In this document: positions 45,078 to 56,786 of the stretch, piece after piece | Numbering within the stretch: position 1 is the first letter of the stretch | Layout of the letters: every line of letters begins with the position of its first letter | Assembly (NCBI GenBank): GCA_947311845.1 | Contig: CAMZMU010000075.1 | Location: 24,155,421 to 24,219,420 of the forward strand | Direction of reading: 5' to 3' | DNA: 64,000 nt | From: Poa pratensis | Lineage: Eukaryota; Streptophyta; Magnoliopsida; Poales; Poaceae | The notes under the pieces: model-generated | Database searches by the model: none | Told to the model about the DNA's origin: nothing | The model's input: only the letters and a program-made list of their open reading frames with translations | Translations under genes and position numbers: made by a program

Positions 45078-48000
45078 TGGCTCATTGATAGTGGGTGTTC
45101 ATCTCACATGACCGGAAGCAAAGAAGTAGTAAAGGGCCTATTGAATCAATTACTCACATTTTCTCATGTACCGTCGGGAATAATGCAAGACTTAAGGTAT
45201 TGGGATATGGCAAGGTAGTGATCACTCCGGAGTTATCCATTGAGAAGGTCCTTCTTGTTGAATCCCTTTCATACAATTTACTTTCCGTTGGTCAATTATG
45301 CAATGTCGGTTACACCGTTATCTTTAATAAACACCACGTGACCATCCTTTTCACTCAATCTCTTAAAGTAGCCTTTGTTGGATTTCGTGTAAACGGTTTG
45401 TATGTGGTCGATTTCTCGAAAGAGACCACTCAAATCGCCACGTGTCTAATGGCTAAATCCGACAAGGGTTGGCTTTGGCATCGCCGGCTAGGCCATGTCG
45501 GTATGAGAAATTTGCAAACTCTTGTGAAGGGTGGACACGTGGTAGGACTAACCGATGTTAATTTTTCCAAAGATCGTCCTTGTAGTGCTTGCATAGCCGG
45601 AAAGATGCATGAAAAGAATCACCCCAAGAAGAGCATTATCTCCACTGAGAGGCCTTTGGAGCTCCTTCATATGGATCTCTTTGGGCCTCCCACATATGAT
45701 AGTCTTGGTGGCAAGAAATATTGTTTGGTGATTGTGGATGATTATACAAGATATTGTTGGACTTTCTACCTCAAGAGGAAGAGTGAAACTCAAAAGATAT
45801 TCATTGACTTTGCAACCTTAGTTCAACGCCAATATGACTCCAAGATTTTGGCAATAAGAAGTGACAATGGTACGGAGTTCAAGAATTACACTATGGATGA
45901 TTTCCTAAGTGGGGAGGGCATTCAACACCAATATTCCGCTGCTTATACTCCCAACAAAATGGTGTCGCCGAAAGGAAGAACCGCACTCTTATTGATATGG
46001 CAAGAACTATGTTGGCCGAATTTCGTTCCCCATATAACTTTTGGGCCGAAGCCATCAATACCGCTTGCCACTACTCCAACCGGCTCTTCTTTCGTCCTCT
46101 CATGAAAAAGACACCATATGAACTCCTTATCGGTAAAAAGCCAAATGTCTCTTACTTTCGCGTATTTGGATGCAAATGCCATGTTTACATTAAAGGTTGC
46201 CCAATTGCTAAATTTGAATCTAGAACTTTTGATGGTATTTTTGTTGGATATGCCGCAAACTCCCACACTTATAGGGTCTACAACATATCCACCGGATGTG
46301 TTGAAGAATCTATGAATGTGGAGTTTGTCGAGGATAATGGCTCCCAAGCGGAGCATATTGATCATGATAATGTAGGTGATGTACCTCCACCTCAAGCCAT
46401 AAGAACTATGGGCATAGGGGAACTTATTCCTATTGAAGAACCTATTATGGACACTCAAGAAGAAGGAACAAGTTCTACTCAAGTTGAACCATCCACCTCA
46501 ACCATTGATCAACAAGCTATACAAGAACAAGATCATGATAGTCATCCACATGAGCAAGATAATGGTCAAGACCCACCCAACTCTAGTGGAGAACAAGAAC
46601 ATGATGAACCCCCATCTCCAAGAACTCCACTTCGGGTTGACCATGAACAAGATGAAGGAAATGATGAAGATGTTCGTGTTGGTGAAACAATTGGTCAAGC
46701 CATAGAACGCCGAGTCATTCGGCGTGCATCAACATTGGATCATCTCCAACACTACAAAGAAAATATCCTTGGGAGTATTCGTAAGGGTGTGTCCACACGT
46801 AATCAATTAACTAACTTTTGTGGTCATGTCTCTTGTTTGTCTAGCTTAGAACCTCTCAAGGTATATGATGCTCTTGAAGACATGGATTGGGTTGCGGCCA
46901 TGCATGAAGAATTGAACAACTTCGAGCGCAACAAAGTATGGTCATTAGTTGAAAGACCCAAAGACACATCACATAATGTCATTGGAACCAAGTGGATATT
47001 CAAGAACAAGCAAGACTCACATGGTCAAGTCATTCGCAACAAAGCAAGATTGGTTGCACAAGGCTACACCCAAATCGAAGGAGTCGACTACGGTGAAACT
47101 TATGCCCCCGTTGCTAGACTTGAATCTATTCGTTTATTGATTGCCTATGCATCTACTCATAACATTACCTTATATCAAATGGATGTTAAAAGTGCTTTTC
47201 TAAATGGTCCACTAAGTGAATTAGTGTATGTGAAACAACCTCCGGGTTTTGAAGACCCTAAATTTCCTAACCATGTCTACTTACTACATAAGGCCCTTTA
47301 TGGGCTCAAGCAAGCTCCACGTGCTTGGTATGATCATCTCAAGGAGTTCTTAGTAGACCATGGTTTTGAAATTGGGGTAATCGATCCCACCTTTTTCACA
47401 AAAAGGATAAATGGAGAGCTTTTCGTATGCCAAATATATGTTGATGATATTATCTTTGGTTCTACTAACCATGAATTTAGTGATCAATTCTCTAAGCTAA
47501 TGACCAAGGAATTTGAGATGTCCATGATGGGAGAATTGAAGTATTTTCTTGGCTTTGAAATCCACCAATATAGTGAAGGAACATTCTTATGTCAAGCCAA
47601 GTATATTCAAGACATGCTCAAGAAATTTGATATGAACAACGCCAAGCCATATAAGTTTCCCATGGACTCTAAGGCGGATCTACACTTAGATCCGAAGGGT
47701 AAGGAAGTTGATCCCAAGCTTTATCGTTCTATGATTGGATCTTTACTTTACCTTTGTGCATCTAGACCGGATATTATGTTTAGTGTGGGTATGTGTGCAA
47801 GATTCCAATCAAGTCCTAAGGAAAGTCATGAAACCGCGGTTAAAAGGATTCTAAGATACTTGATAGATACTCCTAACTATGGTCTTTGGTACCCCCATGG
47901 GACAAGCTTTGATCTTGTAGGTTATTCGGATGCGGATTGGGCGGGTTGCAAAATGGATAGAAAATCAACTTCGGGTACTTGCCAATTCCTTGGTAGGTCT

Positions 48001-48390
48001 CTTGTGAGTTGGTCTTCCAAGAAACAAAATTGTGTGGCCTCGTCCTCCACCGAAGCCGAATACATTGCCGCCGGAAGTTGTTGTGCACAATTATTATGGA
48101 TGAGGCAAATTTTAAAGGATTATGGTGTCATTTGTGACAAAGTGCCTCTTTTATGTGACAATGAAAGTGCCATCAAAATTGCTCACAATCCGGTACTTCA
48201 TGGGAAGACCAAGCATATTGAAATCCGGTATCATTTTATACGAGATCATGTTGAGAAGGGTGATATTGCAATCGAGTATGTCAACACCAAGCATCAACTC
48301 GCCGATATGTTCACAAAGCCTCTTGGTGAAGCAAGATTCAAGGAGTTGAGAGGAGAACTAAATGTGGTGGACATAAGCAATTGGACTTAG
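45078..48390 (+). pseudogene. Sirevirus pol: protease, integrase, RT, RNase H
   Basis: Protease active site WLIDSGCSSHMTG at about 45078, then a frame change near 45110. Integrase follows in the frame 45095-46105: HHCC zinc finger (LWHRRLGHVGM...CSACIAGK), catalytic D in HMDLFGP and D in SDNGTEF. A one-base loss near 45953 falls just before the third catalytic residue (E), so integrase is cut; the frame picks up again at 45997 (MARTMLAEFRSPYNFWAEAI) and is open for 797 codons. Reverse transcriptase has QMDVKSAFLNG and YVDD (47437-47448); RNase H has GYSDADWAG, SSSTEAEYIA and CDNESA. It stops at 48390. Confidence 0.92.
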
Positions 48391-49219
48391 TGGATTTCTT
48401 GCATACCTACCCATATTAGACAATAGTAATTTGGTTTAGGTGTAGGCATGGACATAGGGGGAGTGCGGTCCTAATCCATTGGTCTATCCCTCCCCCCATT
48501 ATGCCGATAGCAAGAACTCATTTTATCTCTATACTTTCATTTTATGAATTGTGAGCTTAAATGACGAGTAGTGGCCGTGAACCCAAGATATATCTTCGCG
48601 GTGTCACACCACGCACTCATATATGGTGGCCTTGGCCACCGCCTCTTCCTTGTGAAGAGTTGCTCTTGTTTGGAGTTTTATTTGGATTTTATTGCCTATC
48701 CGATGTTCCTTATGGGAAACACACTCAAATGATGGTTCTCTTTGCTTTATTTGCCTTTTTTTTACAAAATTGAGTGTGAAGTACCATCTTTCAGTAACTT
48801 ATGTCTTAACCTAAGCCATCTTATCTAAAAACATGCTTCTCTTGCATTCATACATGTCCCCACCAAAATCTGGTACTATTGGAGCAATTGGGTCCGGAGA
48901 CTCCGGCCTAAAACCCCGGAGACTCCGGTCTGACCAAAGTCTCCGCACCAAACCTCGGAGACTCCGGCACGTCCGGAGACTCCGGTGTGTTTGGTCCGGA
49001 GACTCCGGTCTCGGCTTTTTCGCTGGGTTCATTAAGGGGCACGGGGTGGGGAGTTGTTTCACAACTCCTCTCACACCCCCGCTCCCCAAACTCGCCCAGC
49101 CGCCGCCAAGTGCTCCAAGGTCGCCTCCGGCCGCTCCCCGCCGCCGGAATCCGCCGTGCCACCGGCTTCCCCACCTCCCAAGCGTTGGGGATCTTTCTCT
49201 CCTCCGTTTGGATCTCACC
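48391..49219 (+). other. Spacer between Sirevirus pol and the extra gene
   Basis: Non-coding. Includes a GGGGGAG stretch near 48460 and, at 48893-49010, several CCGGAGACTCCGG palindromes like those in the LTR, followed by a GC-rich leader-like segment with CTCCGTTTGGATCTCACC just before an ATG at 49220. Confidence 0.6.
48893..49010 (+). repeat. CCGGAGACTCCGG repeats after pol
   Basis: At least four palindromic copies, plus more at 49401-49477. Same core as the LTR array with GAC for GTC/GTT. Confidence 0.85.
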
Positions 49220-51191
49220 ATGAAGGACACGGGTACCACTCTCTCTCTTCTCTAGGGTTTCATCCTAGATTTAGTTTTGAGAGTAGTTCTTGATGAAATT
49301 CTTGGTGTAGAACCTTTAGGATGGCAATGTAGTATCTAGAAAATTGTTAGTGCGATTTTCCCCTCAGATTTGACCTAGATCCGAGTTTTTGGCCTCAGGG
49401 CCGGAGACTCCGGCCTTCCTGGCCGGAAACTCCGGTGTGGCCGGAAACTCCGCCCCCTGAGACCGGAAACTCCGGTCTAGATCAAACCTGAGAAGAAATT
49501 CCTCTACCTTTTTCTTCCGTTGTGATTCTATGGACATGTATGCTTACCTCAATGCTACCTATCTACTCCATGTTTCACAGCTAACAAGAAGTATCCCGGT
49601 CCTTCATCCTCGTCCTCGAACATCAAAAAGTCAAAGAAGAGCAAGCTCCAAGGTCGAGACTATTTGATCTATGATGAAGAACAAGACAAGCATGTGCAGA
49701 GTGGTGCTCTTAAGCAGAAACAGGCTGCTGATGCTAGAAGGGCTAGGCAAGAGGCTGCCTTCCTTCGAGAAGAAAGGGCCAAGAAGGCCAAATTTGACAA
49801 CTTGACCACTTTGAAGGGGTTGAACAAGGAAGAATTTCGGACAATGAGGGCGCAGAATTTCTATGACATGCCAAACAACTCCACTGATGGTCACTTTTGG
49901 AGAAAGGAGCAAGAGCTCATTATGAAGGAAATATATGCCAATTTGGACCCAAAAGCTCTTGTGTGTCCTCAAAAACCGCTGAACTTTGACGTGTTGGCCA
50001 AGAAGACATACTTTGCGGATGCATTATGGGTTGCTAGGAAGATTGGTCTTGAGCCCCTTATCACCACCCAACAAGACTATGATATTGACATGGTCCAACA
50101 GTTCTTTGCCACTCTTGTGCTTGGGATGAGGAGGACACCAAAATGACATGGATGACGGGGCCTCTCAAAGTTAGTGCACACTTCAGAATTTGGAGAAGCC
50201 TTGGGGTATGTGTTCAAAGGTGTGAATGAACCCGTTGGTCACCGGATGCATGTTGAAGGCGTGGCCTATGATAAGAAGATCCTTGCCCCTCTTGCTGCTA
50301 GAGGAGGTGCCCTTGCTACCACCAAAGGACTCAAGCCCATCTACAACATCTTGATTCGCATGTTTCGTTGGAGCATTGCACCTCAAGCCGGGAATACGGA
50401 TGCTATCCGTGGAGCTCTTGTCAACCTCATGTACCATTGCCACAAGACATACCTTGCAGGTCCGAATTGTCAAGGGTTTGAGATTGATGTCATGGATTTT
50501 ATCAAGTGTGAGATCAACATTGCTATTCATGAGAGGAAGAATCCTATGTATGCTCCCTATGTCATGAAGCTCATTCTCAAGAAGATTCCCAACCTCAATC
50601 AATCTCATTTCAAGAAACACACATATGGCACCCTTCAAGTACTCCGCCATCACCTTACTCCGGCCTCTTATGAAGAGATAGAGGAGCAAGAAGCTCCTAG
50701 GGCAAGAAGGAAAAATGCCACTCCACCCTCTTGGGATCAAGGTGGCAAACAAAGAGTCAACGAGGAGTTGAAGAAAGTTTCTTGGTGGCAAAGGGCCATG
50801 ATGTGTATGGGTGTTGGGTTGCACAAGGAAAATCATCAAACTTATGTCACTAACAAGAAGATCTTGTCCAACCAAGCCAAGATGATGAAGGAAATGCGCA
50901 AGATCAGCAATGGTGGTACCACTCCTCCTCGCAATGAGGGTGATCCCGAAACTCCGCCATCCGATTCAACTATCTCTCTTGACAAGTGGAATGAGGACAT
51001 TTCATTGGTCTGATTATGCCGAGGTGTCCTCCATGCCCTCCTCTTCTCGCAACACCGGCAAAGCTCCTATGCGCTATGAAGAAGAAAGTGATGAGGAAGA
51101 AGATAGTGATGAAGCAAGTGATGCTGAAGATGATGACAAGAGTGGTGATGATGAGGACAGTGATGCCGACACGGATGAAGACGACGAGTGA
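49220..51191 (+). pseudogene. Sirevirus extra gene after pol (env-like position), candidate intron
   Basis: A tiny exon (ATG at 49220, reading MKDT plus one base) ends at a GT donor (49233); AG at 49579-49580 leads into a frame beginning ANKKYPGPSSSSSN that matches in phase. It runs through a basic, charged helical segment (about 49660-49800) to a stop at 50144-50146. The homologous reading (TWMTGPLKVSAHF) is in another frame for about 50 bases, then the first frame resumes at 50174 and runs to 51013. A further frame change leads to an acidic Asp/Glu tail (EEESDEEEDSDEASDAEDDD) ending at 51191. About 540 residues in all. It occupies the place of the env-like ORF of Sireviruses, but I see no signal peptide or transmembrane segment, so an envelope role is not supported. 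Confidence 0.65.
49401..49477 (+). repeat. CCGGA(G/A)ACTCCGG repeats within candidate intron
   Basis: Four palindromic or near-palindromic copies lie inside the candidate intron 49233-49580. Confidence 0.8.
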
Positions 51192-51737
51192 TCGCCTTGG
51201 GTTCCGTTAGCATCGCTCTTTTCCCTTTTTGGCGTTTCGATGCCAAAGGGGGAGAAGTAGTTCTACTAGGTTCTCTCACCGTGGGATTTGCATGGGTCGG
51301 ACACAAGCACGTGCGTTTATCATTTATTTGCGCTTGTGTCCATTTATCTTATGTCATTTGAACCTATTTGCTTTGGTTTTAATTTGTGAGACTATGTTCC
51401 TATTTATGGTACTTTGTGTGGTATGAGACTATGGATATTCCTATGGTTGAGATGATATTATTATTATGGTCTATTATTGTGCATTGGTCTCTATGTCATA
51501 TTATTATGCACAAGGTATGGTTCCTTTTCATCTCAACCCTATATCATGTTATGTCTCATGTTTGTGTAATTTACCATGTTCCATATATTTCATGTGGTTT
51601 GTCTCCCCTCTACATGTTGAGCATTTGTATTCAAATGCAAACTACTTGTATGCACACTTGCAGGGGGAGCCTCGATAATTGTGGTATGTTTTATTGCAAA
51701 TCCGAGTGTTGTCATCTAACACCAAAAAGGGGGAGAT
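51192..51737 (+). other. Sirevirus 3' spacer with polypurine tracts
   Basis: AAAGGGGGAGAAG at 51245-51257 and AAAAAGGGGGAGAT at 51724-51737, the second directly before the 3' LTR. Another GGGGGAG lies near 51663. Repeated polypurine tracts are a Sirevirus trait; the last one should prime plus-strand DNA. Confidence 0.85.
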
Positions 51738-53052
51738 TGAAAGGACATATTTTATGTCCCCTATGTTTTGTGTGTTAGGCAACAACACTAGGAATTATTT
51801 AATATAATGTTAAGTGGTGCAGGAATGAAATGATACAATTACACTTTGCATCGAAACAACCAGACAAGAAAAAGAAGCTTACATTTGCCAGTCCAGTCCG
51901 GAGTCTCCGGGCTACTTGACCGGAGTCTCCGGCCAATTCGAAACACTGGAGCAAATGCTACTCAGGACGGCAGCCGCTGTATGGGGTGCGGAGTTACCCC
52001 GGAGTAATACCGGAGTTTCCGCACCGGCCGGAGTTTCCGGTCCAGCGGTCCGGAGTCTCCGCCCCAGACAAGATTTTTGAATCGAAGAAATTCCACGACG
52101 GCGCGTGCGGTATGGGGCCCGGAGTCACCCCGGAGTAGGTCCGGAGTTTCCGGCCATACCGGAGTTTCCGGCCTCCCTGACCGGAGTTTCCGGCCTGCTG
52201 AGAAGATGAGCTACGCAGAAGCTGCTGCTAAATCATGTCCGGAGTTTCCGCTCAGTCCGGAGTTTCCGGTCTCCCTGACCGGAGTCTCCGGACTTAGTGG
52301 ACAGAAAAACGGCTAGTTTTCTGGAGGGGTATAAATACCCCTCCACCTACCTCCAGCTCTTAGCTCGCCCAGATCTGAAGTACACCATTGTTGCAAGCTC
52401 AAGAATCACTAGATCTCCCAATCCCTCCACCCAAACTCGTTGATCTTTGGAGGATTGAAGGAGAAGGCCCGGATCTACTACTTCACCAAAGAGTTCTTCA
52501 TTTCCCCTTCATTCACTTGAGGGATTCGAGCCTAGGGTTTCCACTAGGAAAACCTAGGCATCTTGTTGTTCTCACTTGCTTGTTACTTTTGTGTAGCAGG
52601 TGTTGTGGTGATTGAGAGCCCCCAATCCTTTTGTGGGTTGAGCCTCAAGTTGTTGTAACGAGCTTTTGTGCTCCGGATTCCGCTTTGGAGGATTCCGATA
52701 AAGAAAGGTGGACCGAGCTTTTGTGCGAGGTTCATCGGAGAATAGGGTGAAGCCTTTTGTGGCATCTTGAGTTTGAAGCTCACACCCCTCCAACGAGACG
52801 TACTCCCCTAAAAAGGAGGAACTCGGGAATACATTCTTGTCTCCGCGTGCTTTCCTATCGGTTAATCCTTTCTAGTTATTTACTACTTGTATCTTATCTT
52901 GTTTAGACTTAACTTGTCATATAGGTAAATTCACCATAGTTGCATATCTAGAGAATTTACCTTTTAGTCAAGCCTTAATCGAAAAAGAATTAAAAATTGG
53001 AGTAGCACCTATTCACCCCCCCCCCCCTCTAGGTGGCCATACGATCCTTTCA
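51738..53052 (+). repeat. Sirevirus 3' LTR
   Basis: 1315 bp. Compared with the 5' LTR I find no base substitution, only seven single-base insertions and a C-run longer by four. Followed by the second ACAGA. Confidence 0.94.
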
Positions 53053-53057
53053 ACAGA

Positions 53058-55494
53058 CAATGTGCTGGTTGCATATGAATGTATCCATTACTTAAGAAAA
53101 AAGAAAGGGAAATCAGGAGCTTGTGCCATTAAATTGGATATGTCCAAGGCATATAACCGAATAGAATGGGCATACTTAAGATCCATAATGACCAAGATGG
53201 GTTTTCATACTCGATGGGTTGACATGGTCATGAGATGTGTAGAATCAGTGTCCTTCTCGGTCAGGGTGAATGGACAGTTATCCGAACGATTTAAACCGTC
53301 GAGAGGTATTCGACAAGGTGATCCTATATCACCATATCTTTTTCTACTTTGTGCAGAAGGACTATCAAGTTTACTTAAGTTTTCGGGCCCTCAATTCCTA
53401 TGCAAAGGTGTTCAGGTAGGCATTCATGCACCATGGATCTCACACTTGATGTTTGCAGATGACTGCCTTATTTTCACACAAGCATCCCAGCGCGGAGCAG
53501 AACATTTGCAAAGAATTTTAGAGAAGTATCATAAAGGTTCAGGACAGCTGGTGAACAAAAGTAAATCGACAATCTTTTTTAGTTCAAACTGTGCAAATAA
53601 AACTAAAGCCTCTATGCAGCAAGTCTTGGGAATTGGTAAAAAGGCCTTGGAAGAAAAGTATTTGGGACTGCCTACAGCTGTTGGTCGGAATACGTCAACG
53701 GCGTTCGAAAAAATTACTACACAGGTCAAAAACCTTGTTGGAGGTGCTTGTGAAAAAAATCTAACTATGGCTGGTAGGGAAATTTTTGTGAAGTCAGTTG
53801 CTCAAGCAATTCCCACTTATTCCATGAGTTCCTTCCTCCTGGCTAAGAACACATGTAAGAAGATTACATCAGCTTTGGCTCACTATTGGTGGGGTGGCGA
53901 TACTCAAACACGAAAAATGCATTGGAAAAAATGGGAGGACATCGCTATACCAAAAAGTGAAGGAGGAATGGGTTTTCGGGATATGCGGCAATTTAACATT
54001 GCAATGTTGGGCAAGCAAGGATGGCGGCTGCTTACTAATCCTGATACTCTTTGTGCCCGTGTGTTAAGGGGCAAATATTATCATGACAGAGATTTCATGC
54101 AAGCAACAAAGAAAAAGAATATGTCTCACACTTGGAGAGCCATTCTGATGGGAAGACAAGTTTTGGAGTTGTGCATGATTAAAAGAATTGGTAATGGTGC
54201 CTCTACAGATGTGTGGAACGACAAATGGATATCGGGGGTTCCAGGTTTTAAACCATTATGCAAAGGTCAGAATGCTAGCGCAAGGATAGTATCGGACCTT
54301 ATGACAAATGAAGGCTGGAACCACAAAGCTTTGAAAGAAAATCTATTGCCGCTTGATGCCGATTCAGTTTCTCGAATTCCACTAGGGAATTTTGAAGACG
54401 ATCAATGGGCTTGGGCACATGAGAAAAATGGCGTTTATACTGTCAGGTCAGCTTATCATTTGCTCATTAGGGAAGCTCAAAAAAAGAAAGACAAAACTGA
54501 ATCATCTAATGCACGCCGAGGTGCTCCATGGAAATTACTATGAAAGCTATGTGTTCCACCAAAAATCCGGTCATTTTGGTGGTGTGTACTTCATGATTAT
54601 GTACCAGTTCGTAATAATTTGCGGAAGCGTCATGTTGAGAAGTTAAGCCAATGCACTGATTGTGGAGCTGACCAGGAAACAACTTTCCATGCTTTGCTGG
54701 ACTGCCCGTTAGCTCGCTGTTTCTGGGAAGAGATGAAAGCATCAACAGGTATAAAGCTTCCCCCTTTACATCCTGTAACATGGGCTACAGATATTCTTGA
54801 TACTGCTATATGCCCTTCTGAACATACTAGTATAATTCTGTGTGGAATGTGGGCTGTTTGGTGTGAGAGAAACAATCGGCGCCATGGCGAAAAATGTAGA
54901 ACCTGGAGAGCTGCCTGTAAATGGGCCATAGACACCGCCCTTGATCTGGCACAAGAAACAACACCGAAAATAAAAGTGAAGACCGATACACAAGTTACTA
55001 CAGGATGGACTAAACCAGAGTCTGATGTGCTCAAGCTGAACTGTGATGGTGCATTTAATGGAAAGAAACATACAGGATCAACGGGATGCATTGTCAGAGA
55101 TTCAAAGGGAAGTCCCCTTGGAGTGAGAGCTTGGTGGTATGGTGCATTGGCGGATTCATTGCATCCAGAGGCTTTAGCGCAGCGAGATGGAGTTGCCTTT
55201 TGTAATCATTGGCGTGGCTGCAATTTGAAAGTTGAGACGGACTCTCAAGTACTTTTGAACTCTTGGAGAAATAGGGAAAATGACAGGTCGGAGATCACAC
55301 CAATTCTTCGACAGATAGAGAAGAATAGCAAAATGTTTAGCTCTTTCGAAATTTCTTACATTCCTAGAAATGCTAATTCCGCAGCGCATCTTAGTGCCCA
55401 GGAAGCATCACCGCACAACCCAGAATGTATGTGGATTGGTTGCGTGCCAAAAACTGTAATGCCGGTGGTGCAGTTCGAGTGTAAGCCTACTTGA
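53058..55494 (+). pseudogene. LINE ORF2, C-terminal half (RT core, zinc domain, RNase H)
   Basis: Continues the frame broken at 41218. Reverse transcriptase core: KLDMSKAYNRIEW, RGIRQGDPISPYLF and the catalytic FADD; then KYLGLP and the thumb. A TGA at 54541-54543 replaces what is normally a Trp codon in the LWKLxVPPKI stretch; the same frame goes on with the zinc-binding region (CTDCGADQETTFHALLDCPL) and an RNase H-type domain (LNCDGAFNG, ETDSQVLLNSW) to 55494. With the stop and the insertion this LINE cannot make ORF2. Confidence 0.92.
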
Positions 55495-55542
55495 TATTAA
55501 TAAATATCTCGTTCTTTCTCAAAAAAAAGCCTGGGCATGGGC

Positions 55543-56786
55543 ATCCCGGGTCGGGCCGGGCCGGGCCGATGTCGGGCTTGAGACCTTCGCCCGTGGTGCT
55601 TCTTGGCCAATCTGGCTTTTCTCAGCACGTGGCCAAATGCCTCTTTTTTGTCTGTTTAAAGCCGGGCTTGAGCCTAGAATTTCGTACGGTAAGACTAAGC
55701 TTGAGCTTGGATTTTGCACGTCGGTCTTTTTTTAGGCCCGGCTCAATGAATGCCTAGGTTTGCATGTATTGGTTGCTTACAAGTTTTTCTTATCCCGGTG
55801 GAATGTCCATGCTAGTTGTACATACTTCAGATACATTACTTAATCCAAAATGTTGCTTCAATCCAAAATGTTGCTTCTTGACATGTCCAAAAGAGCACAA
55901 AGCCATGAAAAATCAAAACATTTTCCATTAAACCATTGATTTGATCCTCTAGGACTGATTTTAATCTACGAATGGTATGTCCATCTATAAACCATTGTTC
56001 ATGTCAAAAGAAAAATAGACCATTGCTGACTTTTCACCTTAAATATATAATGTTGGTTTCACTATTTCTCACTGGAGCGAGAATTAGATCTCACTCAACT
56101 CTACTCACATCCAATTTACATCGTGATTCGTGCGGTATGTGAGTTGTACATAAGTTTCAACTCAGATTTTCTCCATTTGCACATAGTTGCAACTGAAATT
56201 TTACTAGTTGAACATAGGTTGCACATGAGTTGCAAATGAAAACAAAATCAGTTGCACATGAGTTGCAACTAATTTTTTCCCAGATTCAAGTGGGTTGCAC
56301 ATGAGTTGTAATTGAAATTTTCTCAGTTGCACATGGATTACACATGAGTTAAATATGAATCTGGGTGCTGGGTGTCATCATTTGAGTGAGAATTAACTTA
56401 ATAGTCCTAGTCACTCAATTGAGTCCTAGTCACTCCCCGAGACAAGCTGCAACACCGGTTGGGGAATTATTTGCAAAGTCTCCATACGGGTCGCAAACTC
56501 TTTTTTTAGCTTATGGTTCGCCCAAGGTCCTATTTTTTCCTGGCTCCGCCACTGTTGGGAGGTGAGCACAAATTTAAGTAGCTCGGTGCAGCTCACCATG
56601 GTGATAAATTTTCCTTGTTAAAAGGGAATTTTCTTTGCAAGCAACTTTATCTTCGAGATGTTGAAGTCAATGCGGGCAAAGACGCCAAACGGAGAACGGT
56701 AGACCAAGTTATTTTAATGGAAAAGAGCCCACTCTAGTCAATTATGTTCTAAATTTTTAAATATGAAATGAGTCAAGTTGCCCGTA
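55543..56786. other. Intergenic; GGCC-rich stretch and minisatellite
   Basis: 55543-55760 starts with CCCGGGTCGGGCCGGGCCGG and ends with GGCCCGGCTCAATGAATGCC, suggestive of a degenerate hAT-type MITE whose left tip is the LINE target site. 56140-56350 has about four copies of GTTGCACATGAGTTG. No gene. Confidence 0.5.
56140..56350 (+). repeat. Irregular repeat of GTTGCACATGAGTTG
   Basis: Four clear and several decayed copies spaced 30-60 bp with AATTTTCTCAG-type spacers. Confidence 0.6.

Larger units (their letters stand above)
41219..53052 (+). mobile_element. Sirevirus-type Ty1-copia retrotransposon, full length, defective
   Basis: LTRs of 1304 and 1315 bp, 5 bp target duplication ACAGA (41214-41218 and 53053-53057), initiator-Met primer site, gag with one zinc knuckle and long coiled-coil tail, pol in copia order (protease, integrase, reverse transcriptase, RNase H), then 3.3 kb with an extra gene region and more than one polypurine tract. 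Long gag, extra ORF, repeated polypurine tracts and palindromic CCGGAG repeats in the LTR are marks of the Sirevirus (Maximus/SIRE) lineage. Gag, protease-integrase and the extra gene contain frameshifts; the last 797 codons of pol are open. It sits in the LINE reverse transcriptase. Confidence 0.93.
39020..55527 (+). mobile_element. L1-type LINE split by a Sirevirus
   Basis: The LINE ends in a short A-run (55521-55528) and is flanked by a perfect 15 bp direct repeat AGCCTGGGCATGGGC (39005-39019 and 55528-55542). Without the 11.8 kb insertion it is about 4.67 kb. It has a 0.53 kb leader and one frame with endonuclease, reverse transcriptase, zinc-binding and RNase H domains. There is no ORF1 with zinc knuckle ahead of it, which most plant L1 elements have. 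One TGA stop lies in the second half. It inserted close to the 5' end of the minus-strand WAPDVYDP gene. Confidence 0.93.

Noticed and set aside
49220..51191. True envelope gene
   Set aside because: The position fits the env-like ORF of Sireviruses, but there is no signal peptide, transmembrane helix or Cys-rich ectodomain.
53529..53729. Minus-strand frames inside LINE and Sirevirus genes
   Set aside because: Shadows of the plus-strand reverse transcriptase frames.
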